This document shows, in pieces, positions 48,372 to 57,036 of a stretch of 64,000 nt of DNA. The notes beneath the pieces are model-generated. The model was not told where the DNA came from, did not search any database, and was given only the letters and a program-made list of their open reading frames with translations. Position 1 is the stretch's first letter; every line of letters begins with the position of its first letter. The translations under genes and the position numbers were made by a program. Source of the stretch: Mesorhizobium loti (GTDB taxonomy: Bacteria; Pseudomonadota; Alphaproteobacteria; Rhizobiales; Rhizobiaceae); the NCBI GenBank assembly GCA_014189435.1, contig CP050293.1, positions 5,771,001 to 5,835,000 on the forward strand, given 5' to 3'.

Positions 48372-49204
48372 CTTCCCTCTATCGTGGCGATGAGATCGTT
48401 GAGCAACTGGCCGACCAGCGGCGGAACATCGGACTGCCCGTCGAAAGCCGGATCATAGGCGGAGACGGTGATGCCGACGACCGGCACCGCAAGCGCCATG
48501 GCGCAAGCCGCGTCGCGCAACTGTTCCGGGCTCGGCCCACCTGATGTGACGTAGCGGTTGGCCTGCAAGTCCTGGGGATCGTGCACGTCTAGATCGAGAT
48601 GCATGTGCACGCGCTTGGCGCCGGCGACCTTCAGTCTTTCGGTCGCCTGGGCTACCCCGGAGCATTCCGTCCGGACGATCGGCAATGTCTCGAGAAGCTG
48701 TTTTTCAGCCGCATCGAGATCTCGGGCGTTGACGAGCACGCAGCGCGACGGATCGATCGGCTTGAAGCCGGGAATGGCTGATGCCATCGGACGCCAACAC
48801 AGGCCGAGCACTGTCGCCAGCGCCATGCCGTCGAGAAAGCCGTAGATGGATGTCTCGGGCGTGTTGAGGTCGCCATGCTGGTCGGCCCAGATGATCGCAT
48901 CGGCGGCTTCGCCGGCGACAGCACCTGCACTGGTCAGGCAATTTCCGGCAAGGACGATTGGAAACCGACCGGCGTCACGAGCAAGGCGAACCTCGGCCGC
49001 AACCGCATTGCAGACGGCAAAGCCGGTGGCGATCTCGCGCTCCTGGATGTCTCCAACCTTGCCGATGTCTTCCACCGCAACGTCATGGCCAGCCATGGTC
49101 AGGGCGTCGACGAGGCCGCCTGATATCAGAGCGTCCGGGCCCTGGCCCATGCCGCCATGATAGTGGCCGCTGTCATAGGAGGCCAGGATGATGGAGATTT
49201 TCAC
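48368..49204 (-). CDS. Arginase/agmatinase-fold protein inside the his operon, atypical metal site
   Basis: A 278-residue protein of the ureohydrolase fold. The second metal motif is present as [14 protein letters not shown] (DxHxD) and the third as [13 protein letters not shown] (DxD). The first motif, GGDHS in arginases, reads VLAGNCLTS, so the first His ligand is replaced by Cys or Asn. [15 protein letters not shown] at the N-terminus is typical of the fold. It overlaps hisA and hisF by 4 bp each, so it is co-translated with the histidine genes. It may hydrolyse a guanidino or amidino compound, but function is not assigned. Confidence 0.82.
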   Translation of the reverse strand: MKISIILASYDSGHYHGGMGQGPDALISGGLVDALTMAGHDVAVEDIGKVGDIQEREIATGFAVCNAVAAEVRLARDAGRFPIVLAGNCLTSAGAVAGEAADAIIWADQHGDLNTPETSIYGFLDGMALATVLGLCWRPMASAIPGFKPIDPSRCVLVNARDLDAAEKQLLETLPIVRTECSGVAQATERLKVAGAKRVHMHLDLDVHDPQDLQANRYVTSGGPSPEQLRDAACAMALAVPVVGITVSAYDPAFDGQSDVPPLVGQLLNDLIATIEGR

Positions 49205-49950
49205 GGTCGCGTCTCCGCCGCTGGCCGGCCTTGCAGGATCGCCAGGGCCTCCGCCGGATCGATGCGGCCATCGTAGAGCGCGCGGCCCGAAATCGCGCCT
49301 TCGAGCTTTTGCGCATCAGGCATGGTCATGCGCACGATGTCGGCGATCGAGGCGAGACCGCCGGAAGCGATGACGGGGATCGACACGGCGTCGGCAAGAT
49401 CGATGGTGGCGTCCCAGTTGATGCCGGTCAAAACGCCGTCGCGGTCGATATCGGTGTAGATGATGGCGGCGACGCCGGCGCCCTCGAATTTCTTCGCCAG
49501 TTCGATGACGCCGAGGCTCGACGCCTCGGCCCAGCCCTCGACGGCCACCTTGCCACCCTTGGCGTCGATGCCGACGGCCACCTTGCCGGGGAATGCCCTG
49601 CAGGCCTGCTTGACCAGATCGGGATCGCGCACCGCCACCGTGCCGAGGATGACGCGGGCCAGCCCGCGATCGAGCCAGTCCTCGATCTGCGCCAGCGTGC
49701 GGATGCCGCCGCCGAGCTGGACCGGGTTTTTCGTCGCCTTGAGGATGGCGCCGACCGCCGCGCTGTTGACGCTCTGGCCCTGGAAGGCGCCGTTGAGGTC
49801 GACGACATGCAGCCATTCGAAGCCCTGTTGCTCGAAGGCTTTGGCTTGGGCCGCCGGGTCGTCATTGTAGATGGTGGCGGTGGCCATGTCGCCGTGCTTG
49901 AGGCGCACGCATTGGCCGTCCTTGAGGTCGATGGCGGGGAAAAGGATCAT
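49201..49950 (-). CDS. hisA: ProFAR isomerase (HisA)
   Basis: A 249-residue (beta/alpha)8 barrel isomerising ProFAR to PRFAR. The start [21 protein letters not shown] (catalytic Asp) is the family start, so the longer in-frame ORF is rejected. Other motifs: [41 protein letters not shown] (second Asp) and [11 protein letters not shown]. It begins 4 bp after the DUF1330 gene and overlaps the arginase-like gene. Confidence 0.98.
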   Translation of the reverse strand: MILFPAIDLKDGQCVRLKHGDMATATIYNDDPAAQAKAFEQQGFEWLHVVDLNGAFQGQSVNSAAVGAILKATKNPVQLGGGIRTLAQIEDWLDRGLARVILGTVAVRDPDLVKQACRAFPGKVAVGIDAKGGKVAVEGWAEASSLGVIELAKKFEGAGVAAIIYTDIDRDGVLTGINWDATIDLADAVSIPVIASGGLASIADIVRMTMPDAQKLEGAISGRALYDGRIDPAEALAILQGRPAAETRP

Positions 49951-49954
49951 ACGT

Positions 49955-50245
49955 TCAGGCGCCTTCAACGATGACGAAATGGCCTGATGAGGCGGCAAGC
50001 CGGAATTTCGAGGCATGCTGATATTCCGGCGAATGATAGCATTCCACCGCCTTGTCGTAGGATTCGAACTCCACCAGGACATGACGATTGCCGGTTGGTC
50101 CTTCGGGATTCTCATAGCGCCCGGCGCGCACGGGGAATTTCGCACCGTATTTGGCAAAGGCGACGGCATTCGCCTCGATGTACTGTTTGTAAATTTCGGG
50201 ATCGCGAACATCGATCATCGCCATCCAGTAACCCTTCTTGCTCAT
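49955..50245 (-). CDS. DUF1330 family protein
   Basis: A 96-residue protein with the ferredoxin-like alpha/beta fold of DUF1330: [37 protein letters not shown] and [22 protein letters not shown]. The domain is a dimeric alpha-beta barrel related to the EthD/antibiotic monooxygenase-like folds. The reaction is unknown. It lies between hisH and hisA, 4 bp before hisA. Confidence 0.88.
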   Translation of the reverse strand: MSKKGYWMAMIDVRDPEIYKQYIEANAVAFAKYGAKFPVRAGRYENPEGPTGNRHVLVEFESYDKAVECYHSPEYQHASKFRLAASSGHFVIVEGA

Positions 50246-50263
50246 GATTTATCCCTTTGCTTA

Positions 50264-50310
50264 AGCATGATCTCTTCCGAAAACCGGGGGCCACTTTTCG
50301 GGATCATGCT
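50264..50310. repeat. Intergenic repeat (AAACCGG-TTTTCGGGATCATGC family), copy 2
   Basis: AGCATGATC at the left pairs with GATCATGCT at the right, with CCGAAAA/TTTTCGG inside, forming a 47-bp stem-loop. It lies between hisH and the DUF1330 gene within the his operon. The same sequence is at 39856-39890. Confidence 0.8.
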
Positions 50311-50961
50311 CTAGGGCCTCCAGCGCAGGAAATTGGTGATCAGAGCCAGGCCCAGAGCCTGGCTCTTTTCCGGATGGAACTGCGTGCCGACGAGATTGTC
50401 GCGGGCGACGGTCGCCGTCACCGGACCGCCATAGTCGGCAACCGCCAGGACTTCGTCCGCCTTGCGCGCATCAAGATGGTAGGAATGGACGAAATAGGCG
50501 TGCAGCCCGCTTGCGCCGGTCGGAATGCCGGCAAACAGCGGATGCTGGCGCTTGAGCTCGATCGTGTTCCAGCCGATCTGCGGGATTTTCAGCGCCGGAT
50601 CGGCCGGCGTGATCTCCTTGACGTCGCCTGATATCCAGCCGAAGCCTTTGGTAATGGTCTTTTCCAGGCCGCGCTCAGACATCAGCTGCATGCCGACGCA
50701 GATGCCCAGGAACGGCCGGCCCTTGGAGATGGCCACCTCCTCGACCGCTTCCCACATGCCATCGACAGCATGCAAGCCGGCCGCGCAGTCGGCATAGGCG
50801 CCGACGCCGGGCAGCACGATGCGGTCGGCCGTGCGCACCCGTTCGGCATCCGATGTCAGGTCGATATCAGCCGATATGCCGGCTTCACGCGCGGCGCGTT
50901 CGAAAGCCTTGGTGGCCGAGCGCAGATTGCCTGAGCCGTAGTCGATGATCGCAACCCGCAT
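50311..50961 (-). CDS. hisH: Imidazole glycerol phosphate synthase, glutamine amidotransferase subunit
   Basis: A 216-residue class I glutaminase. The catalytic Cys is in [15 protein letters not shown] (about residues 85-99), and His/Glu are in [29 protein letters not shown] is the typical start. It supplies ammonia to HisF. It starts 1 bp after the DUF2628 gene. Confidence 0.98.
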   Translation of the reverse strand: MRVAIIDYGSGNLRSATKAFERAAREAGISADIDLTSDAERVRTADRIVLPGVGAYADCAAGLHAVDGMWEAVEEVAISKGRPFLGICVGMQLMSERGLEKTITKGFGWISGDVKEITPADPALKIPQIGWNTIELKRQHPLFAGIPTGASGLHAYFVHSYHLDARKADEVLAVADYGGPVTATVARDNLVGTQFHPEKSQALGLALITNFLRWRP

Positions 50962-50962
50962 G

Positions 50963-51439
50963 TCAGCTTCTTCCCGGGATGTGGGTCAGCCCTAGCGCCA
51001 TGCCCATCTGCGCGGGCCGCGCCAAGGCAGCGTCAGGGACGATGCGCTGCGTCGGCGCAGCCTCATCGGCAAGCGCTTCCGCCTCCAGCGCATAGCGTAT
51101 ATCGGCATCGTCAAGCCTGCCGGCCTGAACCGCGCCCCATTCGTGCCAGCCGCGCCGGCGAAGTGCTGCGATGCGCAGCCCCTGGCCTTCCAGGCCGACA
51201 TAGAGCGAAACCAGCAGCGACAGCAGCGAGCCGGCCAGTCCAAGGCCGAGCTTCTGGCCAAGCATCGAGAGTAGGCCCATGACGACGAAGGCAAGCGCTG
51301 CTTCGATCCACAGCCGATGCCAGGCGAACCACAGTGGCGGCACCAGGAAACCGAGCCAGGTGAAGCCATCGCGGACCAAGGCCGTTGCATCGACCTTCCC
51401 GCTGCGGCCGGGCGGTTCCATCACGACATAGATGGCCAT
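50963..51439 (-). CDS. DUF2628 domain membrane protein
   Basis: A 158-residue protein with about three hydrophobic segments ([49 protein letters not shown]) and a cytoplasmic Ala-rich tail. FTWxGFLxPPxWxAWHRLW is the DUF2628 signature. The gene is conserved between hisB and hisH in Rhizobiales. No function is known. It starts 4 bp after hisB. Confidence 0.85.
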   Translation of the reverse strand: MAIYVVMEPPGRSGKVDATALVRDGFTWLGFLVPPLWFAWHRLWIEAALAFVVMGLLSMLGQKLGLGLAGSLLSLLVSLYVGLEGQGLRIAALRRRGWHEWGAVQAGRLDDADIRYALEAEALADEAAPTQRIVPDAALARPAQMGMALGLTHIPGRS

Positions 51440-51443
51440 GACC

Positions 51444-52043
51444 TTACCCCTTCAACGATCCCTTGGTGGAAGGAACCGCGTCCGGCTGGCGCGGATCGCG
51501 TTCGAGAGCCGCGCGCAGCGCACGCGCCACCGCCTTGAAGCAGGTCTCGGCGATATGGTGGTTGTTGGCGCCATAGTGATTGGTGACATGCAGCGTGATG
51601 CCGGCATTCTGTGCCAGCGCCTGGAAGAACTCGCGCACCAGTTCGGTGTCGAACGTGCCGATCTTCGGCGACGAGAAAGAGACGTTCCAGACCAGGAACG
51701 GACGCCCAGACACGTCGATCGCCGCGCGCGTCAGAGTCTCGTCCATGGCAAGGTCGATCGAGGCATAGCGCATGATGCCGCGCCGCTCGCCGAGTGCCTT
51801 GGCCAGCGCCTGGCCGAGCGCGATGCCGGTGTCCTCGACCGTGTGGTGGTCATCGATGTGCAGGTCGCCCTTGGCCCTGACCGTCATGTCGATCAGCGAA
51901 TGGCGCGACAGCTGGTCCAGCATATGGTCGAAGAAACCGACCCCCGTGGCGATGTCCGACTTGCCGGAGCCGTCGACATGGACCGACACGGAGATGTCGG
52001 TTTCCTTGGTCTTGCGGCTTGCTTCGGCGGAACGGGGCGGCAT
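51444..52043 (-). CDS. hisB: Imidazoleglycerol-phosphate dehydratase
   Basis: A 199-residue monofunctional HisB. The manganese-binding repeats are [12 protein letters not shown] with [18 protein letters not shown], and [15 protein letters not shown]. The start at [16 protein letters not shown] is chosen after AAGGATAGTG, and a start nine codons upstream is possible. It heads the leftward his operon and is divergent from hslV with a 243-bp gap in which I saw no clear operator. Confidence 0.96.
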   Translation of the reverse strand: MPPRSAEASRKTKETDISVSVHVDGSGKSDIATGVGFFDHMLDQLSRHSLIDMTVRAKGDLHIDDHHTVEDTGIALGQALAKALGERRGIMRYASIDLAMDETLTRAAIDVSGRPFLVWNVSFSSPKIGTFDTELVREFFQALAQNAGITLHVTNHYGANNHHIAETCFKAVARALRAALERDPRQPDAVPSTKGSLKG

Positions 52044-52286
52044 CACTCTATCCTTGTCCCAGAGGTTCACATCGTGACCGGCTCAGAGGCTTCAAGCGCT
52101 CGCGGGCTTGAAAACGAAAGCCTTCTAGCAGCATGGTCCGGCGATTGCCAGTTGCCTCTGACAGCGGTATCGGCCTTGCCAGAGAGGCGATTTGCAATCA
52201 CCGGCCCCATGCATACATATGGCCGATCAAAGTTACTCGTACCGCGCCAATCGCCTTTTTGGGATAGCGCTGCTCGGAGCCGGGAA

Positions 52287-52837
52287 ATGTCCAATGAACT
52301 GACCATGCACGCCACGACCATCGTGACGGTGCGCAAGGGCAACAAGGTGGTGATCGCCGGCGACGGCCAGGTCAGCCTTGGCCAGACCATCATGAAGGGC
52401 AACGCCAAAAGGTGCGCCGCATCGGCAAGGGCGGCAATGTGATCGCCGGTTTCGCCGGCGCCACCGCCGACGCCTTCACGCTGCTGGAGCGACTCGAGGC
52501 TAAGCTCGAACAATATCCCGACCAGCTGACACGCGCCTGCGTCGAGCTCGCCAAGGACTGGCGCACCGACCGCTACCTGCGCCGGCTGGAAGCGATGATG
52601 CTGGTTGCCGACAAGTCGGTCTCGCTGGCGCTGACCGGCACCGGCGACGTGCTCGAACCCGAATTTGGCGTCATGGCCATCGGTTCGGGCGGCAATTACG
52701 CGCTGGCGGCGGCGCGCGCGCTGATGGACACCGACAAGGACGCCGAGGAGATCGCCCGCAAGGCAATGCAGATCGCCTCCGATATCTGCGTCTACACCAA
52801 CAACAGTTTCGTCATCGAAACGCTCGATGCCGCCTGA
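52287..52837 (+). CDS. hslV: ATP-dependent protease peptidase subunit HslV (one-base frameshift)
   Basis: HslV is the threonine protease ring that works with HslU. The N-terminal frame has the short alphaproteobacterial extension and then [20 protein letters not shown], where Thr after HA is the mature catalytic residue. At GNAK the frame breaks in the four-A run 52407-52410. One extra A restores [24 protein letters not shown] and the rest up to [10 protein letters not shown]. The restored length is about 183 residues. A real knockout is possible but less likely than an indel error. Confidence 0.9.
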
Positions 52838-52844
52838 GCAAGCT

Positions 52845-53342
52845 ATGCTCTACGATTTTCGGCCGGTGACCGAGAAAGACCTGCCGATGATCGCCGGCTG
52901 GCTGGCCGAGCCGCATGTTGCCGAGTGGTGGGACGATCCCGAGACGGAAATCGCCGGGATTCGCGAGCACATCGACAGCATTTCCGTCGAGCCGCTGATC
53001 GTCGAGCTCGACGGCAAGCCGATCGCCTATCTGCAAAGCTACGATCCGCATCTGGAAGACGACCATCCCTATGCCGACCAGCCGTTCGGCACGCTGGGCA
53101 TCGACCTGTCGATCGGCCGGCCGGAGCTGATCGGGCTCGGCCATGGCTCCGCGATCGTGCACCAGTTCGTCGAACAGCTGTTCGAGGAGGGTGTGCCGCG
53201 CGTCATCATCGACCCGCATCCAGACAACGGACGCGCCATTCGCGCCTATGAAAAGGCCGGCTTTGTTGCCTTTGACACCAGAACAACGGAATACGGGCCA
53301 GCCCTGATGATGGCGTGCGAAGCACCGCAGGAGGCCTGTTGA
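52845..53342 (+). CDS. GNAT acetyltransferase, AAC(6')-like
   Basis: About 165 residues from MLYDFRPVTEKDLPMIAGWL. The pattern EPHVAEWWDD, LQSYDPHLEDDHPY, GTLGIDLSIGRPELIGLGHGSAIV (acetyl-CoA loop) and IDPHPDNGRAIRAYEKAGF is that of the AAC(6')-Ib-like GNAT group. Chromosomal members may acetylate aminoglycosides weakly or act on other amines, including siderophore precursors. It lies 7 bp after hslV, between hslV and hslU. Confidence 0.87.
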   Translation: MLYDFRPVTEKDLPMIAGWLAEPHVAEWWDDPETEIAGIREHIDSISVEPLIVELDGKPIAYLQSYDPHLEDDHPYADQPFGTLGIDLSIGRPELIGLGHGSAIVHQFVEQLFEEGVPRVIIDPHPDNGRAIRAYEKAGFVAFDTRTTEYGPALMMACEAPQEAC

Positions 53343-54357
53343 TCAGCGCCGAAACACTCGACAAGGCAATCGCGAAAGGTTTGATCTCGCAGACCCTGCG
53401 CGATCAGCTGGAGGCCATGGAGCGCGGCACCGCTCTCGCCCCCGAGACCAGGCGCGCCGATGACGAGGGTGACGAGGAAAACCTGCGGCTGGTCGGCGGC
53501 GGCAACGATCTGTTCGTCACCGTGGGAACCGTTCTGCTCAGCGCCGGCTTCTTCTTTGTCCTCACCACCTTGCTTCCAGGCCAGACATTCTGGATCGCCG
53601 GCATCCTCGCGGTTTTCGCCTGGGGGCTCGCCGAAATTGTCACGCGTCAGCACCGGATGAAATTATCGTCGTCCGTGCTTGCCCTGATTTTCATGGCCGC
53701 CATTCTGGCCGCTCTGGCGCTGCAAGTGGAGGCCAGCTTCGGCATACGCAAGCCGGAGACTATCTGGCAGCTATTGGCGTTGCGCCAGACGGCGTCCCGG
53801 GCCGGATATCTGTTCCGATTGCGCCGCCGCGCCTTGAAGATGTTCCCGAATTGCTCCGCGCGGCACTTTACATGCCGCTGGTCTGCGGCCTGATCGTGTT
53901 CGCAACGGGTGTAGCTTTTGACATTTACGATAGGGATCGACGCAAGATCTGGTCCGACTGCGCTTTCTGGCTGCATGTCGTCTCGGCGCCCATGCTGGTG
54001 CATCCGCTCTTTATCATGGCAACCGGCCAGAACGTCGTATTCGGACACATCGCGCCGAATGCCAACGCAACCATCATGCTGACGATTCTGATCCTTGGCT
54101 TCCTCTATGTCGCGCTTGCCATAGACCGCCGTTCGCTTCTGGTTCCTACATTGGCTTACTTCGGTTCGCTGGGCATCTATTATCTGGTGAATTCCGCCTC
54201 CGATTCGACGGGCATCCCGCCTTTTGCCTTGATCCTGGTCGTTGTTGGCGCGCTGATTATTCTGTTCGGGGCTGGCTGGCAGCGTATCCGGCGGATTGTC
54301 GTTAAACCGACCTTGCCGGCGGCCGTGATCCGCCGGCTACCGCCGCTGAAGGCGTGA
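53339..54357 (+). CDS. Polytopic membrane protein of unknown function (frameshifted)
   Basis: The upstream frame starts at a TTG (53339) overlapping the GNAT stop, with AGGAGG just before it. It encodes a soluble N-terminal part (ISAETLDKAIAKGLISQTLRDQ) and two membrane helices. From about 53760 to 53850 the frame changes. Downstream the in-frame protein continues as LEDVPELLRAALYMPLVCGLIVF with several more helices up to 54357. The Arg-rich, Cys-containing end of the first frame is a typical out-of-frame tail. The combined protein is about 339 residues. It may be a DUF2157-like membrane protein. The function is unknown. Confidence 0.7.
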
Positions 54358-54406
54358 CGGGCTTTGTGATGGTCGAGACTGCGACGCGGAAGAGGGGCAA
54401 TAGGGC

Positions 54407-55006
54407 ATGAATGCATCGGGCGACGACAAAAGCTATTCGGCCTACGAGGACAGCTGGCGGATGGGGCTTCTGCTCGTCCTTGCCCTGATCATCTTCCAGG
54501 CGGGGGCACTCTACGGCATGGGCCGAACGCCGATCTGCACCTGCGGCTATGTCAAACTCTGGCATGGAGTCGTGCAGAGTTCGGAGAATTCCCAGCACAT
54601 TTCGGACTGGTACACGTTCTCGCACATCATCCACGGCTTCCTGTTCTATGCCCTGGCGCGATTCCTGTTCCCGCGCTCGCCGATCGGCTTGAGGCTGGCA
54701 TTCGCCGTCCTCATCGAGGGCGGCTGGGAACTGCTCGAGAACAGCCCGTTCATCATCGACCGCTACCGCGCCGGCACCATCTCGCTCGATTATTACGGCG
54801 ACAGCATCATCAATTCGGTCTCCGACACACTGGCCATGGTGCTGGGATTTGTGATGGCGCGAAGGCTACCTATATGGGTGATCGTCAGCCTCGCCATCCT
54901 CTTCGAACTTGGTACTGGCTATCTCATCCGGGACAATCTGACACTCAACGTGATCATGCTGCTGCATCCGTTCGAGGCCATCAAGCAGTGGCAAAGTGGA
55001 ATTTAG
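54407..55006 (+). CDS. DUF2585 (UPF0314) family membrane protein
   Basis: A 199-residue protein with about five membrane segments. Conserved elements are [39 protein letters not shown] and [18 protein letters not shown], the signature of UPF0314/DUF2585 found in Rhizobiales. The many conserved His, Cys, Glu and Asp residues in or near the membrane suggest a catalytic or metal role, but none is proven. It ends 4 bp before hslU. Confidence 0.85.
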   Translation: MNASGDDKSYSAYEDSWRMGLLLVLALIIFQAGALYGMGRTPICTCGYVKLWHGVVQSSENSQHISDWYTFSHIIHGFLFYALARFLFPRSPIGLRLAFAVLIEGGWELLENSPFIIDRYRAGTISLDYYGDSIINSVSDTLAMVLGFVMARRLPIWVIVSLAILFELGTGYLIRDNLTLNVIMLLHPFEAIKQWQSGI

Positions 55007-55010
55007 TGAC

Positions 55011-56324
55011 ATGACGACATTTTCTCCCCGCGAAATCGTTTCGGAACTCGACCGCTTCATCATCGGCCAGAAGGACGCCAAGCGCGCCGTGGCCATCGCC
55101 TTGCGCAACCGCTGGCGCCGCCAGCAGCTGGAAGGCCAGATGCGCGAAGAGGTGATGCCGAAGAACATCCTGATGATCGGCCCGACCGGCGTCGGCAAGA
55201 CCGAGATCTCGCGCCGCCTGGCGCGGCTCGCCGGTGCGCCCTTCGTCAAGGTCGAGGCGACCAAGTTCACCGAAGTCGGCTATGTCGGCCGCGATGTCGA
55301 GCAGATCATCCGCGACCTTGTCGAGATCGCTATCGGCCTGGTGCGCGAGAAGATGCGCGAGGACGTCAAGGCGCGCGCCCACATCAACGCCGAGGAACGG
55401 GTGCTGGAAGCGCTGGTCGGCAAGACGGCGAGCCCGGCCACCCGCGACTCGTTCCGCAAGAAATTGCGCGACGGCGAACTCGACGACAAGGAAATCGAGG
55501 TCGAGGTCGCCGACACCGGCACGGGCGGCATGCCCGGTTTCGAGATCCCCGGCATGCCGGGCGCCAATATCGGCGTGCTCAACATCAACGACATGCTGTC
55601 GAAGGCGATGGGCGGCAAGAAGACCAAGACGCGCAAGACGACGGTGAAGGAATCCTACGACCTGCTGGTCAACGACGAGTCCGACAAGCTGCTCGACCAG
55701 GACGAGGTGGTGCGCCGGGCGCTCGATGCGACGGAGAATGACGGCATCGTCTTCCTCGACGAGATCGACAAGATCGCGTCGCGTGAAGGCGGCATGGGCG
55801 CCGGCGTTTCTCGCGAAGGCGTGCAGCGCGACCTGCTGCCGCTGATCGAAGGCACCACGGTGGCGACCAAATACGGACCGCTGAAGACCGACCACATATT
55901 GTTCATCGCGTCGGGTGCGTTCCACGTCTCGAAGCCGTCAGACCTGTTGCCGGAATTGCAGGGCCGCCTGCCGATCCGCGTCGAGCTGCGGGCGCTGGAG
56001 AAGGACGATTTCGTCCGCATCCTGACCGAGACAGAAGCCAGCCTGATCAAGCAGTATATCGCTTTGATGAAGACCGAAGGCGTCGACCTGACCTTCACCG
56101 ACGACGCCATCGATTCGCTGGCCGGCATCGCCGTCGACCTCAACGCCAGCGTCGAGAACATCGGTGCCCGGCGGCTGCAGACGGTGATGGAGCGGGTGCT
56201 GGACGAGATCTCCTATGACGCGCCCGACCGCAACGGCACGGCAGTCACGATCGATGCCGCCTATGTGGAAAAGCATGTCGGCGACCTCTCCAGGAATACC
56301 GACCTGTCGCGGTTCATCCTTTGA
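55011..56324 (+). CDS. hslU: ATP-dependent protease ATPase subunit HslU
   Basis: A 437-residue AAA+ unfoldase that feeds substrates to HslV. The Walker A is [21 protein letters not shown] (about residues 47-67), the pore loop region [19 protein letters not shown], the I-domain about 110-240, Walker [13 protein letters not shown], and the C-terminal [14 protein letters not shown], which docks in HslV. The start [16 protein letters not shown] is the family start. Confidence 0.97.
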   Translation: MTTFSPREIVSELDRFIIGQKDAKRAVAIALRNRWRRQQLEGQMREEVMPKNILMIGPTGVGKTEISRRLARLAGAPFVKVEATKFTEVGYVGRDVEQIIRDLVEIAIGLVREKMREDVKARAHINAEERVLEALVGKTASPATRDSFRKKLRDGELDDKEIEVEVADTGTGGMPGFEIPGMPGANIGVLNINDMLSKAMGGKKTKTRKTTVKESYDLLVNDESDKLLDQDEVVRRALDATENDGIVFLDEIDKIASREGGMGAGVSREGVQRDLLPLIEGTTVATKYGPLKTDHILFIASGAFHVSKPSDLLPELQGRLPIRVELRALEKDDFVRILTETEASLIKQYIALMKTEGVDLTFTDDAIDSLAGIAVDLNASVENIGARRLQTVMERVLDEISYDAPDRNGTAVTIDAAYVEKHVGDLSRNTDLSRFIL

Positions 56325-56385
56325 GAAAAGGCGGCGGCGGACAAGGCTGTTGACTCAAAAACGGCCAAGGCGAGGATCGAGCAAT

Positions 56386-56970
56386 TCATGGACGTTGTTG
56401 GCGCCTCGTACGTGCCGCCAAGCCATCCAGAATAAGCGTCAGCCCCGCCTCGAACGCCGCCGCATGATCCATCTGCGGGACGTCGACGGTGCGGTTCGTA
56501 TTGGCGGCGAGACTGGCCTCGGCCTGTTCCTCTAGCACGCTGCCGACCGTGAAGCGGCTGGCGGCAAGCATCGCCATCTTGGCGTCCTGCTCAGGCACCC
56601 CGGACGCGACCAGAAACGCAATCTTGTGTGTAATTCGGTCGATGTCTGCCGCGCCCGGGCGGGTTCCGGCGTGGAGTCGTGCGCCGTCGCGGCGCATCAG
56701 CAGCGTTCGCCGGAAGCTGCGCGTGTTGTCGGCGAACCAGTCATGCCAATTATCGGATGGCATCGGAAGCCGAGCGGTCGCATGGGACGCCATGGCGGTT
56801 TCTGCCATGGCCGCCAGCAGTTCCTCCTTTTTTCGGAAATGCCAGTACAGCGACGGCTGCTCGACACGCAGCCGCTTCGCCAGTTGCCTGGTGCTGATGG
56901 CATCCAGGCCAACCTCGTCGAGCAGTTCCAGTGCTTCGGCAATCACGATTTCACGGTTCAGTTTTGTCAT
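56386..56970 (-). CDS. tetR: Tetracycline-repressor-class TetR regulator
   Basis: A 194-residue protein that aligns from its first residue with TetR(B) of Tn10. The helix-turn-helix is ISTRQLAKRLRVEQPSLYWHFRKKEELL (TetR: TTRKLAQKLGVEQPTLYWH). Core ligand-site residues are kept: Asn and Phe in ADNTRSFRR, the Mg-binding His in RDGARLHAGTRP and Glu in FTVGSVLEEQ. The position of TetR Gln116 appears to be Lys. It lacks part of the C-terminal insert. It is divergent from a flavin monooxygenase across two tet-operator-like sites, and its ATG is next to the monooxygenase -35 box. Confidence 0.9.
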   Translation of the reverse strand: MTKLNREIVIAEALELLDEVGLDAISTRQLAKRLRVEQPSLYWHFRKKEELLAAMAETAMASHATARLPMPSDNWHDWFADNTRSFRRTLLMRRDGARLHAGTRPGAADIDRITHKIAFLVASGVPEQDAKMAMLAASRFTVGSVLEEQAEASLAANTNRTVDVPQMDHAAAFEAGLTLILDGLAARTRRQQRP

Positions 56971-56971
56971 C

Positions 56972-57025
56972 TTGACAATCTATCACTGATAGGGAAGGTT
57001 GCAACCAACCTATCAGTGATAGATT
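56972..57025. promoter_or_regulatory. Tandem tet operators and promoter between tetR and monooxygenase
   Basis: TTGACA (56972-56977) is directly followed by operator 1 (56977-56995), which on the minus strand reads TCCCTATCAGTGATAGATT and matches 17 of 19 bases of Tn10 tetO2 from memory. Operator 2 (57007-57025) has the same core CTATCAGTGATAG. The centres (56986 and 57016) are 30 bp apart, the same as in Tn10, where TTGACA also abuts operator 1. The Tn10 -10 box is not conserved here (AGGTTG). Confidence 0.88.
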
Positions 57026-57036
57026 AAGGATTGCAC

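Noticed and set aside
52845..53342. Acquired aminoglycoside 6'-acetyltransferase resistance gene
   Set aside because: It is AAC(6')-like, but it sits in a chromosomal run with native composition and no mobile element. Resistance cannot be claimed.
56386..56970. Generic TetR/AcrR regulator of unknown target
   Set aside because: Alignment from residue 1, conserved ligand residues and true tet operators make the tetracycline-repressor class the better call.
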